This document shows positions 31,330 through 40,430 of a stretch of DNA of 64,000 nucleotides, in pieces. Positions within the stretch are counted from its first letter, which is position 1, and each line of letters starts with the position of its first letter. The translations under genes and the position numbers were made by a program. Below the pieces are notes generated by a model. It worked only from the letters and a program-made list of their open reading frames with translations. It did no database searches and was not told the DNA's origin. This DNA comes from Buchnera aphidicola (Pemphigus immunis) (GTDB lineage: Bacteria > Pseudomonadota > Gammaproteobacteria > Enterobacterales > Enterobacteriaceae), in assembly GCF_964059115.1 (NCBI RefSeq), contig NZ_OZ060408.1, positions 310,001 through 374,000 of the forward strand, read 5' to 3'.

Positions 31330-32360
31330 ATGAATTATAAGGAGCTTATTATTTTTAATCTTACTCAATCAAGTAAATTAATTTCAAAAAATCATTTTCT
31401 TTTTACTAATAAAAAAATAATTTTCTCAGGAAATATACAAGATCAAATTCCTTTTTATATCGAAACGATCTCAACCATAGTTTTTACAAATATGTATGAT
31501 ACTTATAAAAAATTAAGTTTTCTAAAAAGAAAAAAAATATTTTACTCAATTTTTCTTAATAAAAAAATTATTTTACAATTTGATACCTTAATATATTTTT
31601 GGCCTAAAAATAAATCAGAAGCAAAATTTCAGTTAGAATATTTATTTTCAATTTTAAAAAAAAAACTAATGTTTTTATAGTAGGAGAAAATTGTAGTGGA
31701 GTTAAAAGTTCAATATTAATGTTAAAAAATTGGATTATGTTAAAAAAAATTGATACAGCTAAACATGCTATACTTCTTTATGGAAGTTTAAATGAAAATT
31801 CATACTTTCAATTAAAAAATTACTTTAATAATCATACATTACAAAATTATAAAATAAAAACTTTACCAAGTGTATTTGGACATAAAAAAATAGATGCAGG
31901 TAGTAAATTACTTATTTCTACTTTTACTGATAAGATGAGAGGAAATATATTAGATTTAGGAACAGGTTCAGGAATTCTATCTATATTATTAGACAATATA
32001 TCAAAAAAAATTCATTTGACTTTAACAGATATTAATCTTATTGCTTTATTATCATGTAAAATAAACTTATACCATCATAACATTAACGGTAATATATTAT
32101 CCAGTAATTTATACAATGATATAAACAAGAGATTTGATATAATAATTAGTAATCCTCCAATACACAGAGATTTAAAAATATCTTTTAAGACAATAATAAA
32201 TATGATTAAAAATTCCGTAAATTATTTAACAAAAAAAGGAGAATTAAGATTTGTTACAAATACATTTTTATCATTTGATAGGATATTAAATGATACCTTT
32301 AATGAATATACTATATTAAAAAAAAATAAATATTTTAAAGTTTACCAAGCTATTGTTTAA
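31330..32360 (+). CDS. rsmC: 16S rRNA m2G1207 methyltransferase, frameshifted at an A10 run
   Basis: Two adjacent frames together give one RsmC of about 343 residues, the E. coli length. The first (31330-31680) covers the degenerate N-terminal half, with DTLIYFWPKNKSEAKFQLEY as in E. coli. At an A10 run (31656-31665) the frame runs into a TAG at 31678. With one more A it continues as TNVFIVGENCSGVKS into the catalytic half, which has the SAM motif LDLGTGSGILS, the NPP motif IISNPPIH, and ends YFKVYQAIV. Both halves are well conserved, so I read this as one gene with a single-base lesion at a slippery tract, possibly repaired by polymerase or ribosome slippage. The start is uncertain (ATG 31330 or ATT 31351). 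Confidence 0.88.
31339..31344 (+). promoter_or_regulatory. Strong Shine-Dalgarno inside the rsmC reading frame
   Basis: AAGGAG lies 9 bases after the ATG at 31330 and six bases before an ATT codon at 31351. The residues after that ATT align with the E. coli RsmC start, so initiation at AUU is possible; otherwise the ATG at 31330 adds seven residues. Confidence 0.35.
31656..31665 (+). repeat. A10 tract at the rsmC frameshift
   Basis: Ten consecutive A. Eleven (or eight) would join the two rsmC frames. Confidence 0.9.
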
Positions 32361-32381
32361 TTTTTATATCAAACATATTTA

Positions 32382-32465
32382 TACCCGGAGCGGGACTTGA
32401 ACCCGCAAAGCTGTTACGCCGAGGGATTTTAAATCCCTTGTGTTTACCAATTTCACCATCCGGGC
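32382..32465 (-). tRNA. leuZ: tRNA-Leu (anticodon UAA)
   Basis: Read on the minus strand it begins GCCCGGATGG and ends TCCGGGTA, with anticodon TAA in GGGATTTAAAATCCC, a long class II variable arm and T loop GGGTTCAAGTCCC. It is close to E. coli leuZ, including the G1-U72 pair. The 3' CCA is not encoded (TAA follows), so CCA must be added afterwards. It lies beside tRNA-Cys as in the E. coli cysT-leuZ pair. Confidence 0.97.
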
Positions 32466-32493
32466 ATATATATTTCTATTTTTTATTATTTTT

Positions 32494-32564
32494 AGGCGTA
32501 TCCCGGAATTGAACCGAGTTTTACGGATTTGCAATCCGCTGCATCACCAATCTGCCAATACGCC
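32494..32564 (-). tRNA. cysT: tRNA-Cys (anticodon GCA)
   Basis: 71 bases, minus strand, acceptor GGCGTAT/ATACGCC, anticodon GCA in CGGATTGCAAATCCG, discriminator U as in E. coli tRNA-Cys. CCA is not encoded. The T stem has a weak T-G pair. It lies 28 bases upstream of tRNA-Leu on the same strand and probably shares its transcript. Confidence 0.96.
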
Positions 32565-32636
32565 TAAATATTAGTAATGTTTTGAAAATATATATAAAAT
32601 TTCAAATTTATTATATCTAAATGATATAGTATTTAC

Positions 32637-32721
32637 AATACTATTTAAATAGTATTTATAAAAATATTTTATTGATTTTTTATTTTACTTTAGTAAAATG
32701 TTATTACTATTTTTAATAGTA
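32637..32721. repeat. Repeated AATAGTAT palindromes between divergent tRNA genes
   Basis: A perfect 20-base palindrome (32637-32656, centre ATTTAAAT) and a hairpin TACTATT/AATAGTA (32705-32721) share the same half-site, with a further ATAGTATTT at 32626-32634. They lie in the divergent promoter spacer between tRNA-Cys and tRNA-Ser. Could be a protein-binding cluster or simple-sequence drift. Confidence 0.35.
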
Positions 32722-32762
32722 TGATATACTTTTGAATAAGAAATATTTAAATTAATTGTTTT

Positions 32763-32847
32763 GGAGGAGTGGCCGAGTGGTTTAAGGCAGCGGTCTTGAA
32801 AACCGCCGATGAGAAATTATCCGAGAGTTCGAATCTCTCCTCCTCCT
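32763..32847 (+). tRNA. serT: tRNA-Ser (anticodon UGA)
   Basis: Class II tRNA with acceptor GGAGGAG/CTCCTCC, D arm GCCGAGTGG, anticodon TGA in GGTCTTGAAAACC, a short long-arm GATGAGAAATTATC and T arm GAGAGTTCGAATCTCTC. A CCA is encoded right after (32848-32850), unlike the two neighbouring tRNA genes. The discriminator base is U, where E. coli tRNA-Ser has G. Confidence 0.96.
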
Positions 32848-32850
32848 CCA

Positions 32851-33969
32851 AAGTAATATTGTAAAATAACAAATGAATTATTAAAAAATTAAATTAAATA
32901 ATGTTTAATACTATTAAAAAATAAAAATATATTTTAATAAAATTATGTTAATTAACTTTATTTACTTAATAAATAAAATTTATTCAATTTAACACAATAT
33001 ATTAAATAATTTTAAAAAATAAATATTATATCAATAAATTTTTTAAAATGATGAAATTAGAAAAAATATAAAATAATTGACACTTGACTAATTTTAAAAT
33101 TATATCAAATATAAAAATTATATGATATTGACAAATATGCACTAATTTAAATTTTATTTTATGTAAACAAAAAAATTACTGAGAAACGAAAGTAATTTAA
33201 TTAACAATAAGTCAGTAATTTTTAATTAATAAAAATGTTTCATATAATACTAAAATGTTTTACATAGAATTATTTTCTATCTGAAATTTAATATATTTTA
33301 TTTCATAAAGCATATTATAAAAATACCAAGATAAATACTCTTATTTTTTAATATATTGAATTAAAAAATTAAATAAAAAATTACTTTTTAAAATACTATA
33401 ATTTTAAATTTATATATTTAACATATTCTTTATATATAAAAATTTTTATAAATATTATCATGACACATGATAAATATTTTTATCATGTAAATAAATAAGC
33501 AATTTTTTATAACAATTATAACATTTAAAAATAATATGTAGTATTATATATAATACTTGATATCTAAATCATAAAAAAATAAGATGTATTGTATTAATAA
33601 TTTTTTTAAATAAGCAAATTTATTATTTTAGAACATATCTATTTTTTTATATTTATTGATTTTTAATAAAAAATATATAAAAATAAAAAAGTTGGAATAA
33701 TAACGTATTATTTAAATTTATAAAAATTATTTTTAAAAATTAAAATACAATTTTATTTGTAAGGATAATATTCATATATAAAAATATTGATAAAATATCT
33801 ATTTTTTAAAATATAAGGAAAATAGATATATATTGGTGTTTAACAAAAATTTTTGTTTTTTTATAAAAATAGATATTTTATTTTTCTATATTATTTAATT
33901 TTACATAACAATTTTCAATTTTAATTTTTAATTAGTATAATATTGCGATAAAAAAATCGGGAATATAAT
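32851..33969. other. Gene-free stretch upstream of the flagellar operon
   Basis: Over 1100 bases with no open frame of protein-like composition. In E. coli and, as I recall, some Buchnera genomes flgN and flgA occupy this place on the opposite strand; I see no motif of either. The right end carries the inverted repeats at 33790-33881 that precede flgB. Confidence 0.5.
33790..33881 (+). promoter_or_regulatory. Alternative hairpins in the flgB leader
   Basis: A 17-base arm (33790-33806, ATAAAATATCTATTTTT) is perfectly complementary to 33865-33881, and 11 bases of it (ATATCTATTTT) also to 33819-33829. The two pairings exclude each other, and a 16-base palindrome (AACAAAAATTTTTGTT, 33842-33857) sits between them. 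It ends 88 bases before the flgB ATG. The layout resembles an attenuator, but all stems are A-T rich. Confidence 0.35.
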
Positions 33970-34383
33970 ATGTTTGATAAAATCAATAATTTATTTGAAA
34001 ACAGTAAAAATTTTTTAAATTTAGCAGCTTATCAACAAAAAATAATATCGTCTAATATAGCAAATTCTGATACTCCTAATTATCATCCTTTAAATATAGA
34101 TTTAAAAAAAGAAATTAATACTATTCTAGATAATAAAATAAGAAAACAACAACAAATATCTTTGTTAAAAACATCTACAAAACATTTTTCTTCAAACAGA
34201 AAAAATAAAGTTGCATTTAATATCTTCTCTAAACATTATGAAAAATTAAACTTTAAAAAAAATAATTTAGATATTAATCAAGAACGTATAAAATTTATAA
34301 AAAATGCTTTACAGTATCAATCTCAAATAAATTTTTTAACGTTTGAAATAAAAAATATTACCAATACCATACTCGGACAATGA
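33970..34383 (+). CDS. flgB: Flagellar proximal rod protein FlgB
   Basis: 137 residues (E. coli 138). The N-terminal rod signature NLAAYQQKIISSNIANSDTPNY and the C-terminal helix LQYQSQINFLTFEIKN are present; the middle is Lys/Asn-rich and diverged. FlgB joins the rod to the MS ring. It begins the flgBCDEFGHIJ operon and overlaps or abuts flgC. Confidence 0.94.
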   Translation: MFDKINNLFENSKNFLNLAAYQQKIISSNIANSDTPNYHPLNIDLKKEINTILDNKIRKQQQISLLKTSTKHFSSNRKNKVAFNIFSKHYEKLNFKKNNLDINQERIKFIKNALQYQSQINFLTFEIKNITNTILGQ

Positions 34384-34385
34384 AA

Positions 34386-34796
34386 ATGTCATTATTAAAT
34401 ATCTTTAATATTGCAGGTTCTGCAATGACTGCACAAGCAATAAAAATGAATGTTCATGCTAACAATCTAGCTAACATAGATAGTATTATTAATAAAAACG
34501 GTAAATTTTATCCATATATTGCGAAACAAGTAATTCTAAAACAAAAAAATAATTTTGAAGACAATATAGGAGAAATTGAAATCGATAAAATTATAGAAGA
34601 TCCTAGTCCTTGTAAATTAATATACAGTCCTAATAATCCTATGGCTGACGAAAAAGGCTATATACGTACATCTAATGTAAATGTTATTACAGAAATGGTA
34701 AATAGTATATCTACTGCACGTAGTTATCAAGCTAATGTAGAAATTGTAAATACAGTAAAATTTATGATTATGAAAACACTTAATATTGGTCAATAA
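34386..34796 (+). CDS. flgC: Flagellar proximal rod protein FlgC
   Basis: 136 residues from the ATG at 34386, whose SLLNIFNIAGSAM aligns with the E. coli ALLNIFDIAGSAL start; an ATG at 34380 overlaps the flgB stop and is the alternative. The rod motif NVHANNLANIDS and C-terminal MVNSISTARSYQANVEIVNTVK are well kept. Translationally coupled to flgB. Confidence 0.94.
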   Translation: MSLLNIFNIAGSAMTAQAIKMNVHANNLANIDSIINKNGKFYPYIAKQVILKQKNNFEDNIGEIEIDKIIEDPSPCKLIYSPNNPMADEKGYIRTSNVNVITEMVNSISTARSYQANVEIVNTVKFMIMKTLNIGQ

Positions 34797-34811
34797 AATA
34801 GGAAAAATAAA

Positions 34812-35495
34812 ATGAACTCTTCAATAAAATTTTACACAAAACCTCAAATACCTACTGTTAATATAGATACCGATAAAAATTTATCAAGAAAAAACAATCG
34901 TATTAACTTAAAAAATGATTTTTTAAATATATTCTTAGCACAAATAAAAAATCAAGATCCAACTAATCCTTTAAAAAATAATGATTTAACATCTCAATTA
35001 GCACAAATAAACATAAATAACGGTATTGAAAAAATTAATTATAAACTATCTAGTATTACTAAAGATATTAATAATCAAATATCATTTAAAGCTTCTAAAT
35101 TAATCGGACATGGTATTTTATTCCCTAATTCTACAATTAAATATAGCAATAAACAAGATACCATTTTTGGTGTATATTTACCTAAAGATATCTCATCTGC
35201 TGAAATAGTAATCAGTGACAGAGACGGAAGAATGTTATTCTTTAAAAATTTAAGAAATTTAAAATCTGGTGTATATGATTTTACTTGGAATGACATTAGC
35301 AATAATAGCAAAAAAATAAATAACGAAACATATCATCTTGCTATATATGCTAGAAATAAAAATGAAAATATATCCTGCGAACCATTGGGATACGGAGTAG
35401 TACACGGTATCATTAATCTTAAAAATAAAAAACAAATGATTGATTTAGGAGAATCAGGAATAATAGAATTAGAAAACATTCGTAAAATTTTTTAA
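34812..35495 (+). CDS. flgD: Flagellar hook assembly scaffold FlgD
   Basis: 227 residues (E. coli 231). Visible are FLNIFLAQIKNQDPTNPLKNNDLTSQLAQ with the family core QIKNQDPTNPL, and a C-terminal beta domain with GVYDFTWNDISNN. FlgD caps the growing hook and is removed from the finished structure. TAGGAAAA precedes the start. Confidence 0.94.
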   Translation: MNSSIKFYTKPQIPTVNIDTDKNLSRKNNRINLKNDFLNIFLAQIKNQDPTNPLKNNDLTSQLAQININNGIEKINYKLSSITKDINNQISFKASKLIGHGILFPNSTIKYSNKQDTIFGVYLPKDISSAEIVISDRDGRMLFFKNLRNLKSGVYDFTWNDISNNSKKINNETYHLAIYARNKNENISCEPLGYGVVHGIINLKNKKQMIDLGESGIIELENIRKIF

Positions 35496-35528
35496 TCAAT
35501 TATAAAACACCGTAATTAAGGAAATAAA

Positions 35529-36746
35529 ATGGGACTATTACAAGCTATTAGCGGATTAAATGCTGCTAATACTGCAATGGATATCATCAGTGACAATATT
35601 TCTAATGCTTCTACTATTGGATTTAAATCTAAAAGTATTGTGTTTGCTGATTTAACTAGTAGAAGAAATCAAACAAACAAAACAGAAGGCATGGGTGTTG
35701 ATATTTTAAAAAAAAAATCTAATGTCGACACTGGAGAAATTTTTTTTACTAACAGAAATTTAGATTTAAATATAAACAAAAATGGTTTTTTTCGTTTATT
35801 AGCAGAAAACGGTTCTGTTTATTATACTAGGAATGGTCATTTTTATATAGATAAAAAACACCATATTGTTAATTCAGCTGGTATGAGTCTTACAGGATAT
35901 TCTATAGATAATTATTACCTAAAATTTGGTAATAATTATTCTAATTTACGTCCTATTGATTTATCTAATCATACTAAAATAACTGGTCAACCCACTACTA
36001 TCTTAAAACTTTTTGTTACGTTAAATCCTCATGATAAAATAAAGATAAAAAAAGAATTCAATACACAAATATCCACTACCTATAACCATAAATTAAAAAC
36101 AAGAATTATAGATTCTTTCGGAAAAAAAAGATTTATAAACTTTTATTTTGTAAAAACTGCGAATAAAATATGGGATATTTATCCATTAGAACAAAATAAA
36201 AATAAAAAAATAACACCATTTAAGATAGAATTTGATAACAATGGAAATATTATTTCCGATAAAATACTAAAAATGGACATAAAACTAAATAACAATGGAA
36301 AAGAAGAAAAAATTTTACTAAATTTAGAAACAACATTACAAAAAAAAGTAACAGACAAAAAAAATTACTTTTCTCATAATGGATATACAAAAGGAATTAT
36401 TCAAAATTATAAAATCGAAAATAACGGAATGATTTACGGTATTTACTCTAATCAAAAAAAAATTCCATTAAGTAACATTGTATTATCTAATTTTACTAAT
36501 GCTGAAAATTTAAAATCGGAAGGTAACGGAATTTTTTCTAAAAATGAAATGTCTGGTATAGAAACAACAGGTACACCCAGTAGTCTTGGATTTGGACAAA
36601 TAACATGCGGTGGATTAGAAAAATCTAATGTAGATTTAAATAAAGAATTTATAAATATGATTATAGCTCAAAGAAATTATCAATCAAACGTTCAAGTAAT
36701 TAAAGTAGAAGAGAAAATGTTTAATATCTTAATGAATTTATTATAA
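35529..36746 (+). CDS. flgE: Flagellar hook protein FlgE
   Basis: 405 residues (E. coli 402). N-terminal ISGLNAANTAMDIISDNISNAS and C-terminal SNVDLNKEFINMIIAQRNYQSN show the paired D0 coiled-coil ends of the rod/hook family; GLEKSNVDL is typical. The outer domains between are strongly diverged. AAGGAAA ribosome site before ATG. Confidence 0.94.
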   Translation: MGLLQAISGLNAANTAMDIISDNISNASTIGFKSKSIVFADLTSRRNQTNKTEGMGVDILKKKSNVDTGEIFFTNRNLDLNINKNGFFRLLAENGSVYYTRNGHFYIDKKHHIVNSAGMSLTGYSIDNYYLKFGNNYSNLRPIDLSNHTKITGQPTTILKLFVTLNPHDKIKIKKEFNTQISTTYNHKLKTRIIDSFGKKRFINFYFVKTANKIWDIYPLEQNKNKKITPFKIEFDNNGNIISDKILKMDIKLNNNGKEEKILLNLETTLQKKVTDKKNYFSHNGYTKGIIQNYKIENNGMIYGIYSNQKKIPLSNIVLSNFTNAENLKSEGNGIFSKNEMSGIETTGTPSSLGFGQITCGGLEKSNVDLNKEFINMIIAQRNYQSNVQVIKVEEKMFNILMNLL

Positions 36747-36766
36747 ATAAATAACAGGATAACGAT

Positions 36767-37537
36767 ATGGATAAAACAATATATACCAGTATGTTAACTG
36801 CTAATAAAATTTTAGATAAACAAGCAATAATAGCTAACAATTTAGCTAATGCATCTACTCTTGGTTTCAAAGAACAATTAATTTTCCAAACGTCATCATT
36901 AGTAAACAATTCACAATCATTGATTAATAAACAAATTTTATCAGAAAATAATTATCCTTATTCTAATTTTTCTTCAGGACCTATAAATTATACAAAAAGA
37001 GATTTAGATTTATGCATTAAAGGAAACGGATGGTTTGTAATACAAGATCACAATGCTAAAAATAAAGAAGGATATACTAGAAACGGACATTTTAAAATTA
37101 ATACCGATGGACAATTAATGATTAATAATCATCTAGTTGTAGGTAAATTAGGAATTATTTCATTAAAAAAAAATAAAAAAGTTTCCATATCCTCATCGGG
37201 TATAATTAATTATATCGATTTTGAAAAAGAAAAAATGAAACAAAATATTATTGGAAAATTAAAATTAGTCAATCCTAATCCTAAATATTTAGAAAGAGGG
37301 AATGGTGGTATATTTTATCTAAATAAAAAAGGATTAAAAAAATGGGAAAATCACATACCTGACGATAAAAATATCAAATTAAATAAAGGAATGTTAGAAG
37401 ATAGCAATGTTAATCTAAATGAAAATTTAATTAATATGATTTCAAATGAAAGACATTTTTCTATAGAAATGAAAATAATCTCCACTTCTGATGAAAATAT
37501 ACAACGTGCAAATCAATTACTAAATATTAATAATTAA
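36767..37537 (+). CDS. flgF: Flagellar rod protein FlgF
   Basis: 256 residues (E. coli 251). The N-terminus has YTSMLTANKILDKQAIIANNLANAST and the C-terminus EDSNVNLNENLINMISNERHF, the usual rod-protein ends; the middle has GYTRNGHFKINTDGQL. More diverged than FlgG. It follows flgE after a short gap with an AGGA site. Confidence 0.93.
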   Translation: MDKTIYTSMLTANKILDKQAIIANNLANASTLGFKEQLIFQTSSLVNNSQSLINKQILSENNYPYSNFSSGPINYTKRDLDLCIKGNGWFVIQDHNAKNKEGYTRNGHFKINTDGQLMINNHLVVGKLGIISLKKNKKVSISSSGIINYIDFEKEKMKQNIIGKLKLVNPNPKYLERGNGGIFYLNKKGLKKWENHIPDDKNIKLNKGMLEDSNVNLNENLINMISNERHFSIEMKIISTSDENIQRANQLLNINN

Positions 37538-37560
37538 CTAAAATAAGGATGTAATAAATT

Positions 37561-38343
37561 ATGATTCCTTCTTTATGGATAGCAAAAACTGGATTAGATT
37601 CTCAACAAACTAACATGAACGTTATTTCTAATAATTTAGCTAATGTTAGCACTAACGGATTTAAAAAATCAAGAGCTATATTTGAAGATCTGATTTATCA
37701 AAACTTACGACAACCTGGTTCTGATTCATCAGGAGATACAATTTTACCTTCAGGTTTACAATTAGGAACAGGAGTAAGACCGGTATCTACAGAACGTATT
37801 CATAGTCAAGGTAACCTTTCTAAAACTGATTCATCAAAAGATATTGCAATTAATGGTCAAGGTTTTTTTCAAGTTCAACTACCAGATGGTAATTTAGCTT
37901 ATACCAGAGATGGTTCCTTTCAAATTAATCAAAGTGGTCAATTAGTAACTAATAGTGGATTTCCTATCTTACCTAGTATAAATTTACCGACAAATACTAT
38001 TGATTTAACTGTTAGTCGAGATGGTATTGTGGCTGCTAAAGTACAAAATCAAGCTCAACCTGCACAAATAGGACAATTAAATCTAGTTAATTTTATAAAT
38101 AGTTCTGGACTAGAAAGTATTGGAGAAAATTTATATCAAGAAACTCCGTCTTCAGGTGCTCCTATTGATACTGTGCCAGGTTTTAATGGTACGGGGTTAT
38201 TATATCAAGGTTATGTAGAAACATCTAATGTTAACGTAGCAGAAGAACTAGTAAACATGATTCAAACACAAAGAGCTTATGAAATTAACAGTAAAGCAAT
38301 CAATGCTTCTGATCAAATGTTGCAGAAATTATCTCAACTATAA
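37561..38343 (+). CDS. flgG: Flagellar distal rod protein FlgG
   Basis: 260 residues, identical in length to E. coli and the best conserved protein of the operon. It has [35 protein letters not shown] text, [18 protein letters not shown] and [11 protein letters not shown]. The strong conservation argues that the rod is still built and used. Confidence 0.97.
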   Translation: MIPSLWIAKTGLDSQQTNMNVISNNLANVSTNGFKKSRAIFEDLIYQNLRQPGSDSSGDTILPSGLQLGTGVRPVSTERIHSQGNLSKTDSSKDIAINGQGFFQVQLPDGNLAYTRDGSFQINQSGQLVTNSGFPILPSINLPTNTIDLTVSRDGIVAAKVQNQAQPAQIGQLNLVNFINSSGLESIGENLYQETPSSGAPIDTVPGFNGTGLLYQGYVETSNVNVAEELVNMIQTQRAYEINSKAINASDQMLQKLSQL

Positions 38344-38409
38344 TATGTATAAATTTTTAATAAAAAATTATTTTATAAACTAATTTAAAATCATTATAAG
38401 GTACTTTTA

Positions 38410-39117
38410 GTGTTAAATTTATTATTAAAATTTAAATTTTTTCTAGTAATTTTATTATTATTAACATTAAATGGTTGTAGTTCATCATATTTTGCTAATA
38501 AAGAAGAAAAGAATATGAAGAATGATCAATTATCTAGTCAAAAATCAATTACAGAAAACAATTCATTACTGAAAGAAATTGCACCTACAAATAATACTTA
38601 TCATCCTTTATTTGAAGATTATAAACCTAGAAATATAGGAGATACAATTACTGTTATATTACAGGAAAACTTAATTACCAGTAATAAAATGTCTTCTAAC
38701 ATCAGTCGCAACGGAAGCAGTAGTATTGCCATAGGTATACCAAGTCTTGCAGATAGTTTTACGTCTAATCGTGGCAATAAATCAGGATTAGATACATTAG
38801 CAAAAAATAATTTTTCTGGAAAAGGAAGTTCATCTGCTCAAAATTCTTTTTTAGGAATTATTACAGTCACTATTAATGAAATACTACCTAACGGTAACTT
38901 TAATATTTTTGGAGAAAAGAAAATATCAATTAATCAAGGGAAAGAATGTATTCGTTTTTCTGGAATTGTCAATCCTCGTATAATTTCAAAAAATAACACA
39001 ATTGTATCTGCTCAAGTTGCTAATGCACATATAGAATATTTTAGTAATAATTATTCAGGAACATCAAATAAAATAGGTTGGTTACAACGTTTTTTATTTA
39101 AAATTTCACCAATGTAA
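38410..39117 (+). CDS. flgH: Flagellar L-ring lipoprotein FlgH
   Basis: 235 residues (E. coli 232). A hydrophobic signal ending in a lipobox (LNGCSS, Cys23) marks an outer-membrane lipoprotein. The core EDYKPRNIGDTITVILQENLITSNKMSSN, and the C-terminal GIVNPRIISKNNTIVSAQVANAHIEY are typical. It starts with GTG, supported by AAGG eight bases upstream. An imperfect hairpin separates it from flgI. Confidence 0.94.
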   Translation: MLNLLLKFKFFLVILLLLTLNGCSSSYFANKEEKNMKNDQLSSQKSITENNSLLKEIAPTNNTYHPLFEDYKPRNIGDTITVILQENLITSNKMSSNISRNGSSSIAIGIPSLADSFTSNRGNKSGLDTLAKNNFSGKGSSSAQNSFLGIITVTINEILPNGNFNIFGEKKISINQGKECIRFSGIVNPRIISKNNTIVSAQVANAHIEYFSNNYSGTSNKIGWLQRFLFKISPM

Positions 39118-39172
39118 ATACTAATTAATATCTTGATTAAAACAATCATATCAGATTAACATATACTCAATA

Positions 39173-39229
39173 TTTTTAGAGCTTACTTAAAAAAATGTTA
39201 AACATAATTTTTTAGTAAGTCTCTAAAAA
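39173..39229 (+). terminator. Large hairpin between flgH and flgI
   Basis: Stem of three segments: TTTTTAGAG/CTCTAAAAA, CTTACT/AGTAAG and AAAAAA/TTTTTT, broken only by single-base bulges, 21 pairs in all, four of them G-C. A T-rich tail follows. It lies in the only long gap (184 bases) inside the flagellar operon, so it may be a partial terminator or an RNA processing site. Confidence 0.55.
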
Positions 39230-39301
39230 TTATTGATTTTAAAATTTTTTCTTTATAATCATTACCTTTTATAATCATATTATATATATAAGAGTATATT
39301 T

Positions 39302-40414
39302 ATGTTATATTCACTACTTTTAAGATTTATTCTTTTACTTTTTTTAGGAATAAGCTCCACAATATATGCCGATAGAATTAGAGATCTTACAAGTATTCAA
39401 GGAACACACGAAAACCTATTAATTGGTTATGGTTTAGTAGTAGGATTAGATGGAACAGGAGATCAAATTATACATGTCCCTTTAACACTACAAACTTTAA
39501 ATAACATGTTATCTCAATTTGGAATTGACATTCAATCAAACACACGGGTCCAAATTAAAAATATAGCAGCAGTAGTAGTTACAGCAGAGTTACCTAATTT
39601 TAGCCATCAAGGACAAAAAATAGATGTTGTCGTGTCGTCTATAGGTGATGCCAAAAGTTTAAAAGGCGGTACATTATTGATGACTCCATTAAAAGGAATA
39701 GATAATAAAATTTATGCTATTGCCCAAGGAAATATTTTAATAGGTAGTCATACTAAACAAGATTTTATATATCATCGTCAAAATTACATTAATCAATTAA
39801 ATGGTGGAAGAATTAGCAATGGGGCAATTATTGAAAAAGAAATAAAAACACAATTTGGTCAAAATAAAAAATTTAATTTACAATTAAATCAGGAAGATTT
39901 TACTACCGCTCAATATATCAGCGATGCAATTAATATACACTATCCGAATTCATCTATAGTATTAGACGCTAGAACTATACAACTTAATACATCAGATGAT
40001 AATAGTATGAAAATACGTATGATCTCCGATATTCAAAATATCAATATTGACCTACCAGAACAAGATGCAAAAGTAATTTTCAATGCTCGTACCGGATCTA
40101 TTATTATGAACAAAGAAGTAAAATTAGATATATGTGCTATAGCTAATGGAAATGTATCGGTAATTATTAATAAAAAAAATAAAAAAAATAAATCTCATAT
40201 ATTTGTCTTAAACACACAAATAAGATCTACATCCAAAAAAAACAACAAAATAAAATCTATTACTACCAATATAAAATCTGATATTAATAGTGTTAATCTT
40301 CATAACATCGTTCACGCGTTAAATCTTTTAGGAACTACACCTGTGGAATTAATGTCAATATTACAAGCTATGAAAAACGCAGGATGTCTTCATGCTAAAT
40401 TAGAAATTATATAA
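39302..40414 (+). CDS. flgI: Flagellar P-ring protein FlgI
   Basis: 370 residues (E. coli 365). A signal peptide ends at TIYADRIRDLTS, matching the E. coli AERIRDLTS cleavage point. IGYGLVVGLDGTGDQ, LNNMLSQFGI, IDVVVSSIGDAKSLKGGTL and the C-terminus AGCLHAKLEII are highly conserved. It forms the periplasmic ring in the peptidoglycan layer. Confidence 0.96.
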   Translation: MLYSLLLRFILLLFLGISSTIYADRIRDLTSIQGTHENLLIGYGLVVGLDGTGDQIIHVPLTLQTLNNMLSQFGIDIQSNTRVQIKNIAAVVVTAELPNFSHQGQKIDVVVSSIGDAKSLKGGTLLMTPLKGIDNKIYAIAQGNILIGSHTKQDFIYHRQNYINQLNGGRISNGAIIEKEIKTQFGQNKKFNLQLNQEDFTTAQYISDAINIHYPNSSIVLDARTIQLNTSDDNSMKIRMISDIQNINIDLPEQDAKVIFNARTGSIIMNKEVKLDICAIANGNVSVIINKKNKKNKSHIFVLNTQIRSTSKKNNKIKSITTNIKSDINSVNLHNIVHALNLLGTTPVELMSILQAMKNAGCLHAKLEII

Positions 40415-40430
40415 AAATGGAACAAGTCAA

